This document shows positions 23,809 to 32,885 of a stretch of 64,000 bases of DNA, piece by piece. This stretch comes from Collinsella sp. Its GTDB lineage: Bacteria > Actinomycetota > Coriobacteriia > Coriobacteriales > Coriobacteriaceae. The translations under genes and the position numbers were made by a program. The notes beneath the pieces are model-generated. The model did not search any database. It had not been told where the DNA came from and saw only the letters and a list, made by a program, of their open reading frames with translations. Position 1 is the stretch's first letter. Each line of letters starts with the position of its first letter. The stretch is from NCBI GenBank assembly GCA_031292915.1, contig JAUMSH010000056.1:8018-72017 (forward strand). Direction: 5' to 3'.

Positions 23809-25056
23809 CTATTTCTCGCTTTTCTGTATATAGGCGTTGATGAAGTCTTCGTAGCCTTTAACTGCTTTTATTTCTGATTGTTGAACGAGGCTTGTATACG
23901 TTTTGAGCGTGATATTGGGGTCCGCGTGGCCAAGAATACCTTGCACGCTTCTAACGTCCGATCCGTTCGCCAGCATAAAAGTGCTTACACAATGCCTGAG
24001 CTGATGCGGGCAGATGCCCTTATATAGTTTTCCGCCAGTCGAATTGTTCGGCTCATAGATTCCAAGATTGCAGCTAACTGCGAAATCGCGAAACCAATGG
24101 TTGAAGATGTAGTTTTTCATGTGACAGACAGTAGGGACCCCCTGCTTGACAGCAATATCGCTAATGATGGGAGTGCTGCCAGTCTGGGACAGCCCCAGAG
24201 AGGCCAGGAGCTCTTTTTGTATGGCTGACCATGATTGAAGACGTTCGGCCAAGGTTTCTCCAACGGGGATTTTGCGTTGGCTTTCTTGTGACTTGGGTGC
24301 CCTCAGTTCATGGTCGTTGGTGTACTGCCTGTCAATTTTCAAGGTTTTATTGGCAGGGTCCCAATCGCGCCATTCGAGGCCCAGCATCTCGCCTTTCCGC
24401 ATACCCGTATACACTAGTACTAGCGTACCAACAGCTTCGGCGGTGAGCTCAATGTGTTGAAGATGTGTGCATAGGGTAGCTACTTGGTCGATTGTCAGTG
24501 ATTCTCTTTTGTTGCGTGGTCTGCGAACATGAACGGTAGCGCAGGGGTTTCGGTCAATTATTCTCTTTGCGACTGCATTTGACAGAATCTGACGCAGTTT
24601 CGAATTGATTCGTACAAGCTCTGATGGTTTGTATTTTCCCGTACGACGAGCTTCGGCATATGCTTCTTCGATTAGATCGGGAGTTAGCCCCTCTATTGTC
24701 TGAAACGCACCGAATAGGTCTTCGATATGCCTGCAATCGTACGCTTCTCTTTCATAGCTCGTTGGCGCAAGCTCGGTGTCCCTATTTTCATGAAAGGCCC
24801 AGCAGTAGGACGCAAGCAAAGTGGGCTTTTTAGTTTTAGTGATCGTGCCAGAGGAGTTGATTTCAGCCAGCTTGGCCTGCATTGCAGCCTTAGCTTCTGT
24901 TTTAGTCTTGCAACGAACCGTATAAGTTGGGGATCGTTTGTAGCGCCCTGTCTTCGGGTCCTTGACTCCAAGGGAAAAATAATAGCGATAGGTGTTAGGT
25001 GATCTCTTGTCTTTCCAACACGTGCCTCTTCCGCTAATTAGTGGCTGTTCTGACAT
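23809..25056 (-). CDS. int: Tyrosine-type site-specific integrase
   Basis: 415 residues. The N-terminal 60 residues contain an arm-binding-type region (TYRYYFSLGVKDPKTGRYKR), followed by a core-binding helical domain and the catalytic domain. Catalytic residues visible: Arg in YTGMRKGEMLGL (about 218), HQLRH (about 350), LGHADPNITL and the nucleophile Tyr in LKTYTSL (about 385). The enzyme recombines the 48-bp cores at 11790 and 25248. It lies 192 bases from the right attachment site, the usual arrangement for elements that insert in tRNA 3' ends. Confidence 0.95.
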   Translation of the reverse strand: MSEQPLISGRGTCWKDKRSPNTYRYYFSLGVKDPKTGRYKRSPTYTVRCKTKTEAKAAMQAKLAEINSSGTITKTKKPTLLASYCWAFHENRDTELAPTSYEREAYDCRHIEDLFGAFQTIEGLTPDLIEEAYAEARRTGKYKPSELVRINSKLRQILSNAVAKRIIDRNPCATVHVRRPRNKRESLTIDQVATLCTHLQHIELTAEAVGTLVLVYTGMRKGEMLGLEWRDWDPANKTLKIDRQYTNDHELRAPKSQESQRKIPVGETLAERLQSWSAIQKELLASLGLSQTGSTPIISDIAVKQGVPTVCHMKNYIFNHWFRDFAVSCNLGIYEPNNSTGGKLYKGICPHQLRHCVSTFMLANGSDVRSVQGILGHADPNITLKTYTSLVQQSEIKAVKGYEDFINAYIQKSEK

Positions 25057-25247
25057 CTTTGCACTCCGTTTCTTTGAATAGTTTTCAACAATTCATTGAG
25101 TGCAGTTTAGCTAAAGCCGTTAGTAATATGTTTGTAAAAGCATAGGCGCAGCTACCGGAGGCAAAAGACACAAACTGCTATGTTTATCTGCGGTTATATG
25201 ATGTTCAATGATGCTTGATGAATGGTAGGGGGTAGCATTAAATCATA

Positions 25248-25295
25248 TCTCCTAAAGCGGGTGTCGACGGTTCGAATCCGCCCGGGGGCACCAGA
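25248..25295 (+). other. attR (duplicate of the tRNA-Arg 3' end)
   Basis: Identical to 11790-11837. It lacks the 5' part of a tRNA, so it is not a gene. It is followed directly by the native tRNA terminator, GAGCCCGGTACC/GGTGCCGGGCTC (25304-25332). Confidence 0.92.
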
Positions 25296-25571
25296 GGAAT
25301 ATCGAGCCCGGTACCGCTATGGTGCCGGGCTCTTCTGGTCTAAGGGCAGGATTCGGACCGTCGGCACCCGCGTCACTCATTTCCCCGCGGGGGGAGTTTT
25401 CGAATCCGCCCGGGGGCACCAGATATTTGCCGAGCTCGGTACCACCACGGTGCCGGGCTCTTCTGGTTCATGTCATGTCAAAAACGAAGCGCCCGCTTGC
25501 TGGGGGAGCAAGCGGGCGCCTGTGAGCGAATATGTTTGCGGCGAGAGCCGTGATGAGCGGTGGGGTGGCGA
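25296..25571. other. tRNA-terminator duplication and second tRNA 3' remnant
   Basis: After attR comes terminator 1 (25304-25338). Then about 60 unrelated bases, a further 25-base copy of the tRNA 3' end (TTCGAATCCGCCCGGGGGCA and five more, 25399-25423) and terminator 2 (GAGCTCGGTACC/GGTGCCGGGCTC, 25432-25466). The tRNA end plus terminator is therefore present twice in tandem. The spacer also contains an inverted, partly matching copy (GGCAGGATTCGG at 25347). Confidence 0.75.
25489..25521 (-). terminator. Terminator of the kinase-phosphatase operon
   Basis: GGCGCCCGCTTGCT and AGCAAGCGGGCGC form a long GC stem; read on the minus strand it is followed by TTCGTTTTTGAC. It lies about 50 bases after the pknB stop. 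Confidence 0.85.
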
Positions 25572-27533
25572 CTAGTTGGTCGTACCGGAATCGTCACCCG
25601 TGCCCGAGCCAGAGCCCGAACCCGAGCCAGAAAGTGCGACTGTTAGCGTGATCGTGCTGTCGGTGGACTGCTTGCCGGTGGGGGAGACGCCCGTAACGGT
25701 GGCATCCTCGTTACCGCTTACGGGATTGCCGTTCTGGTCACAGAAGCCGATGTTATAGAAACCGGCGTTGTTGAGCGCGGTGACGGCGGCGGAGATGCTC
25801 TTGCCGTACAGGTTGCCCGGAACACTGGCCTTGCCGGACTTCTTGGCAATGACGACGGTAATCGTGGCGCCGGGCTTCTGCTTGCCGCTGGGGTTCCAGC
25901 TGATCACGGTGCCCTCGGTCACCGAGTCGTTCTCCTGGTAGCTCACGTCGACGCCAAAGCCTGCCATATCGAGGGCGTTGCGTGCTTGGGCCTCGGTCAT
26001 GTCGGTCAGGTCGGGGACGGACGTGGTATCTGGGCCGCTCGAGACCTTGTACGAGATGGTCGTGCCCTTCGCGACTTCCCTACCGGCTTCGGTGCCCTGC
26101 TCAAAGACCTGGCCCTCATCGGCCTCGTTGGTCTCCTCGGAGGCGTTGCCCTTCAGGCCGACGCTTGCCAGCGCGGCTTCTGCCTGGTCCTTGGTCAGGC
26201 CGACAAGCCGGGGAACCTCAACCTTCTCGGAGGGCTTGGGGCCCTTGGAGATTACCAGGTTCACCTTGGTGCCCTTGGCCTTCTTGGTGTTGCCGTTGGG
26301 CGTCTGCTCGGCGACCTTGCCCTCGTCGACATCGTCGTTGTAGCTTTGGTCGATGGTGCCGACCTCGAGGCCGGCTTCCTTGATCAGCTCGACGGCAGTC
26401 TGCTGGTCCTTGCCCAGCACATCGGGCACGGTGACCTGCTCGCCGCCAAAGAGTCCTGTGGCAAAGGCCACCACGATGCCGATGACGGCAACGGCTGCCA
26501 CCACGGCGGCGATGATCTTGTTCTTGTTGGATTTGGGCTTTTCGACCTCGTAGGAGCCGGTGGAGCCCGAAACCGAGCTACGGGCGGTATTCTGGCCGCT
26601 CACGCCCGAGACGGGACGCACCATGGCGCGCGTCTGATCGGAAAGCTCGCGAGTCTTGGTGGCGCCCAGCTCACCGGGGGCACCGATGATGCGCGTGGGC
26701 TCCGAGACGTTGACGGCACGGCCCGACAGGTAGCTATTGAGCACCTGACGAAGCTCGTCGGCGGTCTGGAAGCGGTTTGCCGGGTCCTTCTCCATGCACT
26801 TGAGGATGATGCGCTCAAGGTCGGCGTCGACACCGGAGTTGATCTGGCTCGGCGGAATAGGCAACTCGTTGACTTGCTTGAGTGCGACCGAGATGGCGTC
26901 GTCACCGTCAAAGGGAACGCGGCCGGTGGCGCACTCATACATCACGACGCCCAGCGAGTAGATATCCGAGGTGGGGCCAAGGTCCTGACCACGGGTCTGC
27001 TCGGGGCTGACGTAGTGGGCGGTTCCCAGCACGTTGTTGTCTTGCGTGAGGTGGCTGTTCTTGGCGCGCGCGATGCCAAAGTCCATCACCTTGATGTTGC
27101 CGTCGGGCAGCACCATGATGTTCTGCGGCTTAATGTCGCGGTGGATGATCTCGTGCTTGTGGGCGACCGAAAGCGCGGAGCTGATCTGCGAGCCGATCTG
27201 GGCGACCTTCTTGGGGTCGAGGGCGCCGTGGCTCTTGATGCCGCTCTTAAGGTCGGTTCCGCGCAGGTACTCCATGACGATGTAATAGGTGTCGCCGTCC
27301 TTGCCCCAATCGTAGACGCCCACGATATAGGGGGAGGAGAGACCGGCTGCTGCCTGGGCCTCCTGCTTAAAGCGTGCGGCGAAGGTTGCGTCGCCGGCAT
27401 ACTGCGGCAGCATAATCTTGACGGCTACCGTGCGGTCGAGGACCTGGTCCTGTGCACGGTAGACGGTCGCCATGCCGCCTGTTCCCACCTTATCCTTGAG
27501 GAGGTATCTTCCCCCGAGGACCCTCTGTTCCAT
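25572..27533 (-). CDS. pknB: PASTA-domain Ser/Thr protein kinase (PknB/StkP type)
   Basis: 653 residues; ATG chosen at AGGAGCAGG. Kinase domain at about 8-265: GTGGMATVYRAQD, VAVKIM, HRDIKPQNIMV, DFGIAR and the TRGQDLGPTSDIYSLGV segment. A single membrane helix at about 336-360 (IAAVVAAVAVIGIVVAF) is followed by four PASTA repeats, starting VTVPDVLG, VEVPRLVG, TSVPDLTD and ASVPGNLYG, and a Gly/Ser tail. PASTA repeats bind peptidoglycan fragments and muropeptides, so the kinase senses wall state and phosphorylates division and wall-synthesis proteins. It is the last gene of the operon, as in mycobacteria. Confidence 0.95.
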   Translation of the reverse strand: MEQRVLGGRYLLKDKVGTGGMATVYRAQDQVLDRTVAVKIMLPQYAGDATFAARFKQEAQAAAGLSSPYIVGVYDWGKDGDTYYIVMEYLRGTDLKSGIKSHGALDPKKVAQIGSQISSALSVAHKHEIIHRDIKPQNIMVLPDGNIKVMDFGIARAKNSHLTQDNNVLGTAHYVSPEQTRGQDLGPTSDIYSLGVVMYECATGRVPFDGDDAISVALKQVNELPIPPSQINSGVDADLERIILKCMEKDPANRFQTADELRQVLNSYLSGRAVNVSEPTRIIGAPGELGATKTRELSDQTRAMVRPVSGVSGQNTARSSVSGSTGSYEVEKPKSNKNKIIAAVVAAVAVIGIVVAFATGLFGGEQVTVPDVLGKDQQTAVELIKEAGLEVGTIDQSYNDDVDEGKVAEQTPNGNTKKAKGTKVNLVISKGPKPSEKVEVPRLVGLTKDQAEAALASVGLKGNASEETNEADEGQVFEQGTEAGREVAKGTTISYKVSSGPDTTSVPDLTDMTEAQARNALDMAGFGVDVSYQENDSVTEGTVISWNPSGKQKPGATITVVIAKKSGKASVPGNLYGKSISAAVTALNNAGFYNIGFCDQNGNPVSGNEDATVTGVSPTGKQSTDSTITLTVALSGSGSGSGSGTGDDSGTTN

Positions 27534-27665
27534 TCCTGCTCCTAACATAACTATTCGCTCAACGATGTGTGTAGTACCTACGATGTGGCCGCTGGGGCCG
27601 TGTGGCGCTTTGACGCTAGCTCTTCGGCCGCGGCGCGCCTCGGGTGTCCGATTCGATCATGGGCA

Positions 27666-30536
27666 TCACGCTCCCTGTGCGGCAAGCGCCGCGGTCAGGA
27701 CGATGCCGGCGATCTTGGCGGCTTTGACGTCATGCTTGTCGTAATCCTCCAAGGCCACCGAGATGGCGACCGTGGGTGAATCGTAAGGTGCAAAGCCAAC
27801 GAACATCGAGTTGACGTTGGTGCCGCCGGTCTCGGCCGAGCCGGTCTTGCCGGCGACCTTGACGCCTGGGATCTGGGCATCGGTGCCGGTGCCGGACTGG
27901 ACGACGGCAAGCATGGCCTGCTTGACCTGGTCGGCCGTGGCGGAGCTGACGGCCTGACCCAGCGAGCGGGACTGCGTGGTCTTGACCACGGTTCCGTCCG
28001 GGGCGAGTACCTGGGCTACAAAGTACGGGTCCATGACCACGCCGCTGTTAGCGATGGCAGCGGCAATCACGGCGTTTTGCATGACGGTGGTCTGCGGGCC
28101 GGGCGTATGGTCCATGCCGACAGGCTGGCCGGCGCCGGCCCAGGCGGTTTCCCACTCGGTCATGAGCGACGGGTCGGCCATGATGGAGGCCGCGGAGGTC
28201 AGGTCCTGGCCGAGCTTTTGGCCGTAGCCAAAGGCGTTGGCAAACTGCACGAGCGTGTTTGCGCCAACTTCGTTTGCCACCTGGCCAAAGACGACGTTGG
28301 AGGACACGGCAAAGGCCTGCTGCAGGCTGATGGTGCCGTAGCTCTCGTTGGCATCGTTGGTGACCGGTGCGTTGCCGATGTCCATGGAGCCGGGCGCCTG
28401 GTAGGTGCTGGAAAGGCTGGCGGTACCGGTCTCGAGTGCCGCGGAAAGCGTAACGACCTTAAACGTGGAGCCCGGCGTGTACAGCGCGTCCATGGCGCGA
28501 TTGTACATGGAGCCGTCCTCGCCGCCGCCCGTCTGCAGCAGGGCATCGATGTTGGTGTTGTCGTAGGTGGGCGAGCTGGCACATGCGAGCACCGCGCCGG
28601 TACGCGGGTCGATGACCACTACAGCGCCCTTAAAGCCCTTGAGTGCCTGCTCGGCCGCCGTCTGGATACGCGAGTCGATGGTGAGCTTGGCGGTGTTGCC
28701 CGGCTGGGTCTGGCCCGCGAGCGACGCGATGGCATTGTTCCAGCTGGAGTAGTCCTTAGAACCGGTGAGCGTGTCGTTCATGACGCTCTCGATGGCGGTG
28801 GTGCCATACTGCTGGCTCACGTAGCCAACCACGTGCGCTGCCAGGTTACCGTTGGGGTAGGAGCGTACGTAGGTGCCGTCCTCCTGCTGCAGCGACTCGG
28901 CCAGCGTCACGCCGTCGGACGTGATGATGGAGCCGCGCTGGATGTACTTGGAGCGGGCGATGGTGTGGTTGTTGGTCGGCATGTCCTGATAGTCCTTGGC
29001 CTTAATGACCTGGACATAGGTGAGGTTGCCGATAAGGATGGCGAACAGCGCCGTAAAGGCGAGCACCGCACGGGTTAGACGGTTGGCGAGCGCCACGCGA
29101 CCGAGCACACCGGATTCAGGCGTGTCGAGCAGGCGACGGCGCATGCGCGAGCCGACGGAATGGCTGCCGCTGCCGTAGGAAGACGAGGTGGCAAAGCGCG
29201 AGCCCGTCGGGGCGGCGGCAGATGCGACCTGATCATCGGTGATGGCGGCCATGGTGCCGGTGCCGGTAAGCTCGGCCTCGCGTCCGGTCGCCTCGTCACC
29301 GGCACGTAGCAGGAGTGCGACGATGATAAAGCTTGCCAGCAGCGAGGAGCCGCCCTGGCTCATAAAGGGCAGGGTGACGCCGGTCAGCGGGATCAGGCGG
29401 GTTACGCCGCCAACGATCAAGAAGGCCTGGAAGCTGATGGCTGCCGTAAGACCGGTGGCGCTAAAGGCGGCAAGGTCGGACTTTGCGCGGGCAGCTGTGG
29501 TCAGGCCACGCACGGCAAAGAGCATAAACAGGATGAGCACGGCGCCGCCGCCCAAAAGGCCCATCTCCTCGCCGATAGCCGAGAAGATAAAGTCGGACTC
29601 GACGACAGGGATGTTGTTGGCCATGCCGTTGCCGATGCCAACACCGACCAGACCGCCATCGGCAAGCGAGAAGAGCGACTGGACGATCTGGTAGCCCTGA
29701 CCCTGGGCGTCCTTAAACGGATCGACCCAAACCTGGAAACGCACCTGAACGTGCGACAGGAACTTGTAGGCGCCCACGGCTCCAACGGCTAAGAGCGCAA
29801 GGCCGATAACGACATACGAAAAGCGCCCCGTGGCAACGTAGAGCATCAGCAAGAAGATGGTGTAGAACAGCACGGCCGAACCCAGGTCGCGTTCGAAGAC
29901 GACGACGAGCAGGCACACACCCCACACGGCAAACAACGGCAGTAGCAGTCGCAGGCGAGGGATCTTAAAGCCCAAGATCTTGCGGTTGGAGATGGAGAGC
30001 AGCTCGCGGTTCTCGGCCAGGTACCCGGCCAGGAACAGCACGATAAAGACCTTGGCGAACTCGCCGGGCTGGATGGTAAAGCCCGCGATGCGAATCCACA
30101 GCTTGGAGCCCGAGATCGTGGTGCCGATAAAGATAGGCAGCATCAGCAGGATGATGCCGATGATGCCAAAGGTGTACTTGTAGCGCATGACCACGTCGAG
30201 GTTTTTGACTAGTGCAAGCGTTCCCACCATGAGCGCCACCGAGACAAACAGGATGATGAGCTGTGAGATGGCGAGAGCGGGGGCGAGACGCGTCACGAAC
30301 GTGATGCCGATGCCCGAAAGTATAAATACGATGGGCAGGATGGCGGGGTCGGCACCGGGCGCCAAGATGCGCACGGCAATGTGGGCCGCGGCAAAGGCGG
30401 CAAAGAGGCCGATCGGTACGGCGAGCGTCTCAAAGGAGATAGCGGCGCCCGCAGTGAGCACGTACATCGCATACAGCAGGATGACGGGGAACGCCGAGGC
30501 GATGAGCAAGAGCAGCTCGGTGTTGCGGCGACTCAT
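27666..30536 (-). CDS. Fusion of RodA/FtsW-type glycosyltransferase and penicillin-binding transpeptidase
   Basis: 956 residues; ATG at 30536 has GGGAGTG at the right distance. Residues 1 to about 440 are the SEDS membrane protein, with about ten helices and the motifs SGSKLWIRIAGFTIQPGEFAK and VVVFERDLGSAVLFY. A linker of about 60 residues leads to another membrane helix and a PBP: active-site STFK in YTPGSTFKVVT (about 689), SSN in AVSSNVVFG and KTG in KTGSAETGG (about 894). In most actinobacteria rodA and pbpA are separate neighbouring genes; here one polypeptide carries both peptidoglycan polymerase and cross-linking modules. The operon position between PP2C and PASTA kinase matches that of rodA-pbpA. 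Confidence 0.93.
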   Translation of the reverse strand: MSRRNTELLLLIASAFPVILLYAMYVLTAGAAISFETLAVPIGLFAAFAAAHIAVRILAPGADPAILPIVFILSGIGITFVTRLAPALAISQLIILFVSVALMVGTLALVKNLDVVMRYKYTFGIIGIILLMLPIFIGTTISGSKLWIRIAGFTIQPGEFAKVFIVLFLAGYLAENRELLSISNRKILGFKIPRLRLLLPLFAVWGVCLLVVVFERDLGSAVLFYTIFLLMLYVATGRFSYVVIGLALLAVGAVGAYKFLSHVQVRFQVWVDPFKDAQGQGYQIVQSLFSLADGGLVGVGIGNGMANNIPVVESDFIFSAIGEEMGLLGGGAVLILFMLFAVRGLTTAARAKSDLAAFSATGLTAAISFQAFLIVGGVTRLIPLTGVTLPFMSQGGSSLLASFIIVALLLRAGDEATGREAELTGTGTMAAITDDQVASAAAPTGSRFATSSSYGSGSHSVGSRMRRRLLDTPESGVLGRVALANRLTRAVLAFTALFAILIGNLTYVQVIKAKDYQDMPTNNHTIARSKYIQRGSIITSDGVTLAESLQQEDGTYVRSYPNGNLAAHVVGYVSQQYGTTAIESVMNDTLTGSKDYSSWNNAIASLAGQTQPGNTAKLTIDSRIQTAAEQALKGFKGAVVVIDPRTGAVLACASSPTYDNTNIDALLQTGGGEDGSMYNRAMDALYTPGSTFKVVTLSAALETGTASLSSTYQAPGSMDIGNAPVTNDANESYGTISLQQAFAVSSNVVFGQVANEVGANTLVQFANAFGYGQKLGQDLTSAASIMADPSLMTEWETAWAGAGQPVGMDHTPGPQTTVMQNAVIAAAIANSGVVMDPYFVAQVLAPDGTVVKTTQSRSLGQAVSSATADQVKQAMLAVVQSGTGTDAQIPGVKVAGKTGSAETGGTNVNSMFVGFAPYDSPTVAISVALEDYDKHDVKAAKIAGIVLTAALAAQGA

Positions 30537-30552
30537 AAGCGGCACTCCCTTT

Positions 30553-32466
30553 CTAGTTCTTATCGGAGGCTTCGGCCTCGGCGGACTGTTCGGCGGTTTT
30601 CTCGGAATCTGATTCGGAGGCCGATCCCTGATTGGTGTTGTCGCGAATCGTTTGCGCGTCGATCACCTGGCGGGTCTGCTCCTCGTCGATCTGGTGGCGG
30701 TACTTGGATATCGTGTCCTGCGCATCGTCGACACTTGTTTGCGGAATGCCCGCCTTGAGGCGGTTTTGCGTGTCTTCGGGCAGGTCGGACAGCTTAATGC
30801 TGGTTTCGCTCTCGAGCCAGTGGAGCTTGAGTCCGAGCGGCTTGCCGGGCAGGCCGCGCCAGACGGCGACATTGCCCTGGTAGGTACCCAGGTAGTATGA
30901 GCCGGTGACACCCGTGTAGGCCCAGATGCCAGCTGCCAGCACAAAGACGAGGGCCAGGATGGCGGCGATAGTAATGTTGCGGCGACGCACGCGTTGCGCC
31001 TCGCGCATAACGCCATCGTCAACCAGGTCAACGACTACTACGGTCACGTTGTCGTGGCCGCCGGCGGCAAGCGCCGCGTCCACTAGGTTGTCGACGCAGA
31101 TTTGCGCGGTTGAGGACTGCGTGGCGATGTTCTCGATATCGCTATCGGGAATCATGCTCGAGAGGCCGTCGGAGCACAGGATCAGACGGTCGCCTTCCTC
31201 GATATGCAGAGTGAAGTGGTCGGCATACATGGCGGGGTCCGAGCCCAGTGCGCGGGTGATGACCGAACGGTTGGGGTGGACGCGAGCCTCGTCTGCCGTG
31301 ATCTCGCCGGCGTCCACGAGCTCCTCCACGTAGGAGTGGTCGCGGGTCACGCGGATGAGCGTGCCCTCGTGGAGCAGATAGGCGCGAGAGTCGCCCACGT
31401 GGGCGATGGCGAGCGTGTCGTTTTCGATGTAGGCGCAGGTGGCTGTGCAGCCCATGCCGGGCTTGCCCAGGCCGTTCAGTGCCGCCTCGATTACGGCGGC
31501 GTTGGCTGCCTCGACGGCTGCGGCCAGGCGTGCTGCGTCGGCGGACTGTGGGGCCGTCTTGGCAATAGTCTCGACGGCGATGGAAGAGGCTACCTCGCCG
31601 GCAGCGTGACCACCCATGCCGTCGCATACGCAAAAGAGCGGCGACTGCACCAGGTAGGAATCCTCATTGTGCGGGCGCACACAGCCAACGTCGGAGCGGG
31701 CGCCCCACATGAGTTGCGTGGTGGTGCCGGCATCATAGGTCGAGTCGGTCTCGATGCGCTCCTCGGTCAGGGGCTCAAAGCTCATGGTCGATCCGGGGTC
31801 TTTGAGCTTGGCCTCAACGGCGGCAACGTCGATCTCGGCTGTGTCACCGGGAGAGACGGTGTCGGTCTCGGCGTTTGATTCGGAATCGCCGGTGTCCGGG
31901 GAGTCGGGCTCCTCGGACATGCGGGCGGTCGACTCGTCGTCTTGCGGGCTGACGTCTATAGGCTCGGGCGTCGAAAAGTGCGACGGCGCGGGCGTGCTTT
32001 GCGACTGGGCGGCGGGCTCGGCCACGGCATCGGACTCGCTTGCGGGCGCAGGGCCGTCCTCGGGGGATGGCCCTGCCTCGGGCGCCGGCGTAGACGCGGG
32101 CGCAACCTCGGATGCCGGGGCTATGGGAAACGCCGGCGCGGCGGGCTCGGGTGCTGCAAACACCGCAGCGCTCTCGTTGATTGCCGCGGCGACGGGCTCT
32201 GCAAAGTGAGCCGGCGCCGGGGTTGCTTCGGGCGCTGTGGGCTGTTCCGCAGCATGTGCGCCGATGGGCGCCGCTGCGGCATCCTCTTCGTCCTCGTTAT
32301 CGGCGAGATCCGAAATATCATGCGTTACATGCGAAAGAGGCAGGGAGAACACGGTGTCCTCGGGCTCCACGGGTGCGGAGCCCGCCGGAGCGGCGTGGGC
32401 CGGCGCAGCTGTGGCGGCAGCCGGTGCCTCGGTCATAGTTGCGGACTTGTTCTCCTCGTCGATCAT
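30553..32466 (-). CDS. pstP: PP2C-family Ser/Thr phosphatase, membrane anchored
   Basis: 637 residues. The first 240 are a disordered Ala/Pro/Glu-rich cytoplasmic extension that typical PstP proteins lack. The PP2C domain at about 250-475 shows RSDVGCVRPHNEDSYL, CDGMGGHAAGEVAS, IAHVGDSRAYLL, LCSDGLSSMI and GGHDNVTVVVVD, which together hold the two metal ions. A membrane helix follows at about 494-514, then an exported domain and an acidic tail. It reverses the action of the operon's kinases. The ATGA overlap with fhaB couples their translation. Confidence 0.95.
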   Translation of the reverse strand: MIDEENKSATMTEAPAAATAAPAHAAPAGSAPVEPEDTVFSLPLSHVTHDISDLADNEDEEDAAAAPIGAHAAEQPTAPEATPAPAHFAEPVAAAINESAAVFAAPEPAAPAFPIAPASEVAPASTPAPEAGPSPEDGPAPASESDAVAEPAAQSQSTPAPSHFSTPEPIDVSPQDDESTARMSEEPDSPDTGDSESNAETDTVSPGDTAEIDVAAVEAKLKDPGSTMSFEPLTEERIETDSTYDAGTTTQLMWGARSDVGCVRPHNEDSYLVQSPLFCVCDGMGGHAAGEVASSIAVETIAKTAPQSADAARLAAAVEAANAAVIEAALNGLGKPGMGCTATCAYIENDTLAIAHVGDSRAYLLHEGTLIRVTRDHSYVEELVDAGEITADEARVHPNRSVITRALGSDPAMYADHFTLHIEEGDRLILCSDGLSSMIPDSDIENIATQSSTAQICVDNLVDAALAAGGHDNVTVVVVDLVDDGVMREAQRVRRRNITIAAILALVFVLAAGIWAYTGVTGSYYLGTYQGNVAVWRGLPGKPLGLKLHWLESETSIKLSDLPEDTQNRLKAGIPQTSVDDAQDTISKYRHQIDEEQTRQVIDAQTIRDNTNQGSASESDSEKTAEQSAEAEASDKN

Positions 32467-32879
32467 CGACGGTTCACCTTCATGACCACATCGCCAATCT
32501 GGACTTCGTCGCCCTCGCGCAGCGTTGCGGGCTCCACGAGCTGGCGGCCGTTGACGAGCGTGCCGTTAAGCGAGTTGAGGTCCTCGATGATGAGCGCCGG
32601 GCCCTGTAGCGAAAAGCGCGCATGCGAGGCCGAGACGAACGGTTCGTTGATGCAGATGTCCGAAGACGGCGAGCGACCGACGATGACGGGGCCGAGCATG
32701 TCTACGTGGATGCCGCGGATACCGCGCGGACCCTTGTCCACATCGATCGTCCAGATAGCCGAGTCGCGGCGCTGTCCACGCACAAGTCCCACGCCGGTCT
32801 TCATGACGGCGAACAGAAAGATATAGAGCAGGGCGACCAGGACGATGCGGCCTGCAAAAAGGACGATATCGATGTTCAT
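32463..32879 (-). CDS. fhaB: FHA-domain protein with N-terminal membrane helix (FhaB/FipA-like)
   Basis: 138 residues. An N-terminal hydrophobic helix (VLFAGRIVLVALLYIFLFAV) anchors a C-terminal FHA domain with VIVGRSPSSDIC, SASHARF and LNSLNGTLVNG, which reads phosphothreonine. In mycobacteria the homologue links kinase signalling to the divisome. Its place between fhaA and the phosphatase is the conserved actinobacterial order. Confidence 0.93.
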   Translation of the reverse strand: MNIDIVLFAGRIVLVALLYIFLFAVMKTGVGLVRGQRRDSAIWTIDVDKGPRGIRGIHVDMLGPVIVGRSPSSDICINEPFVSASHARFSLQGPALIIEDLNSLNGTLVNGRQLVEPATLREGDEVQIGDVVMKVNRR

Positions 32880-32885
32880 AAGCGA

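Larger units (their letters stand above)
11790..25295. mobile_element. Integrative mobilizable element in tRNA-Arg(CCU)
   Basis: Bounded by a 48-bp perfect direct repeat (11790-11837 and 25248-25295) that includes the anticodon-loop end and whole 3' half of the tRNA. Excision would release about 13.46 kb. The integrase lies at the right end reading inward, with an excisionase-like gene beyond it. Mobilization is shown by mobC, a relaxase and an oriT-like region. No type IV secretion genes are present, so it must be mobilized by a helper. The left half carries surface-protein cargo and the right half a toxin-antitoxin candidate and phosphoesterases. Spacer DNA in it is much more AT-rich than the chromosome, supporting transfer. 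Confidence 0.9.

Noticed and set aside
25248..25295. Second tRNA-Arg gene
   Set aside because: Only the 3' half is present; the acceptor 5' strand and D-arm are missing. It is an attachment-site duplicate.
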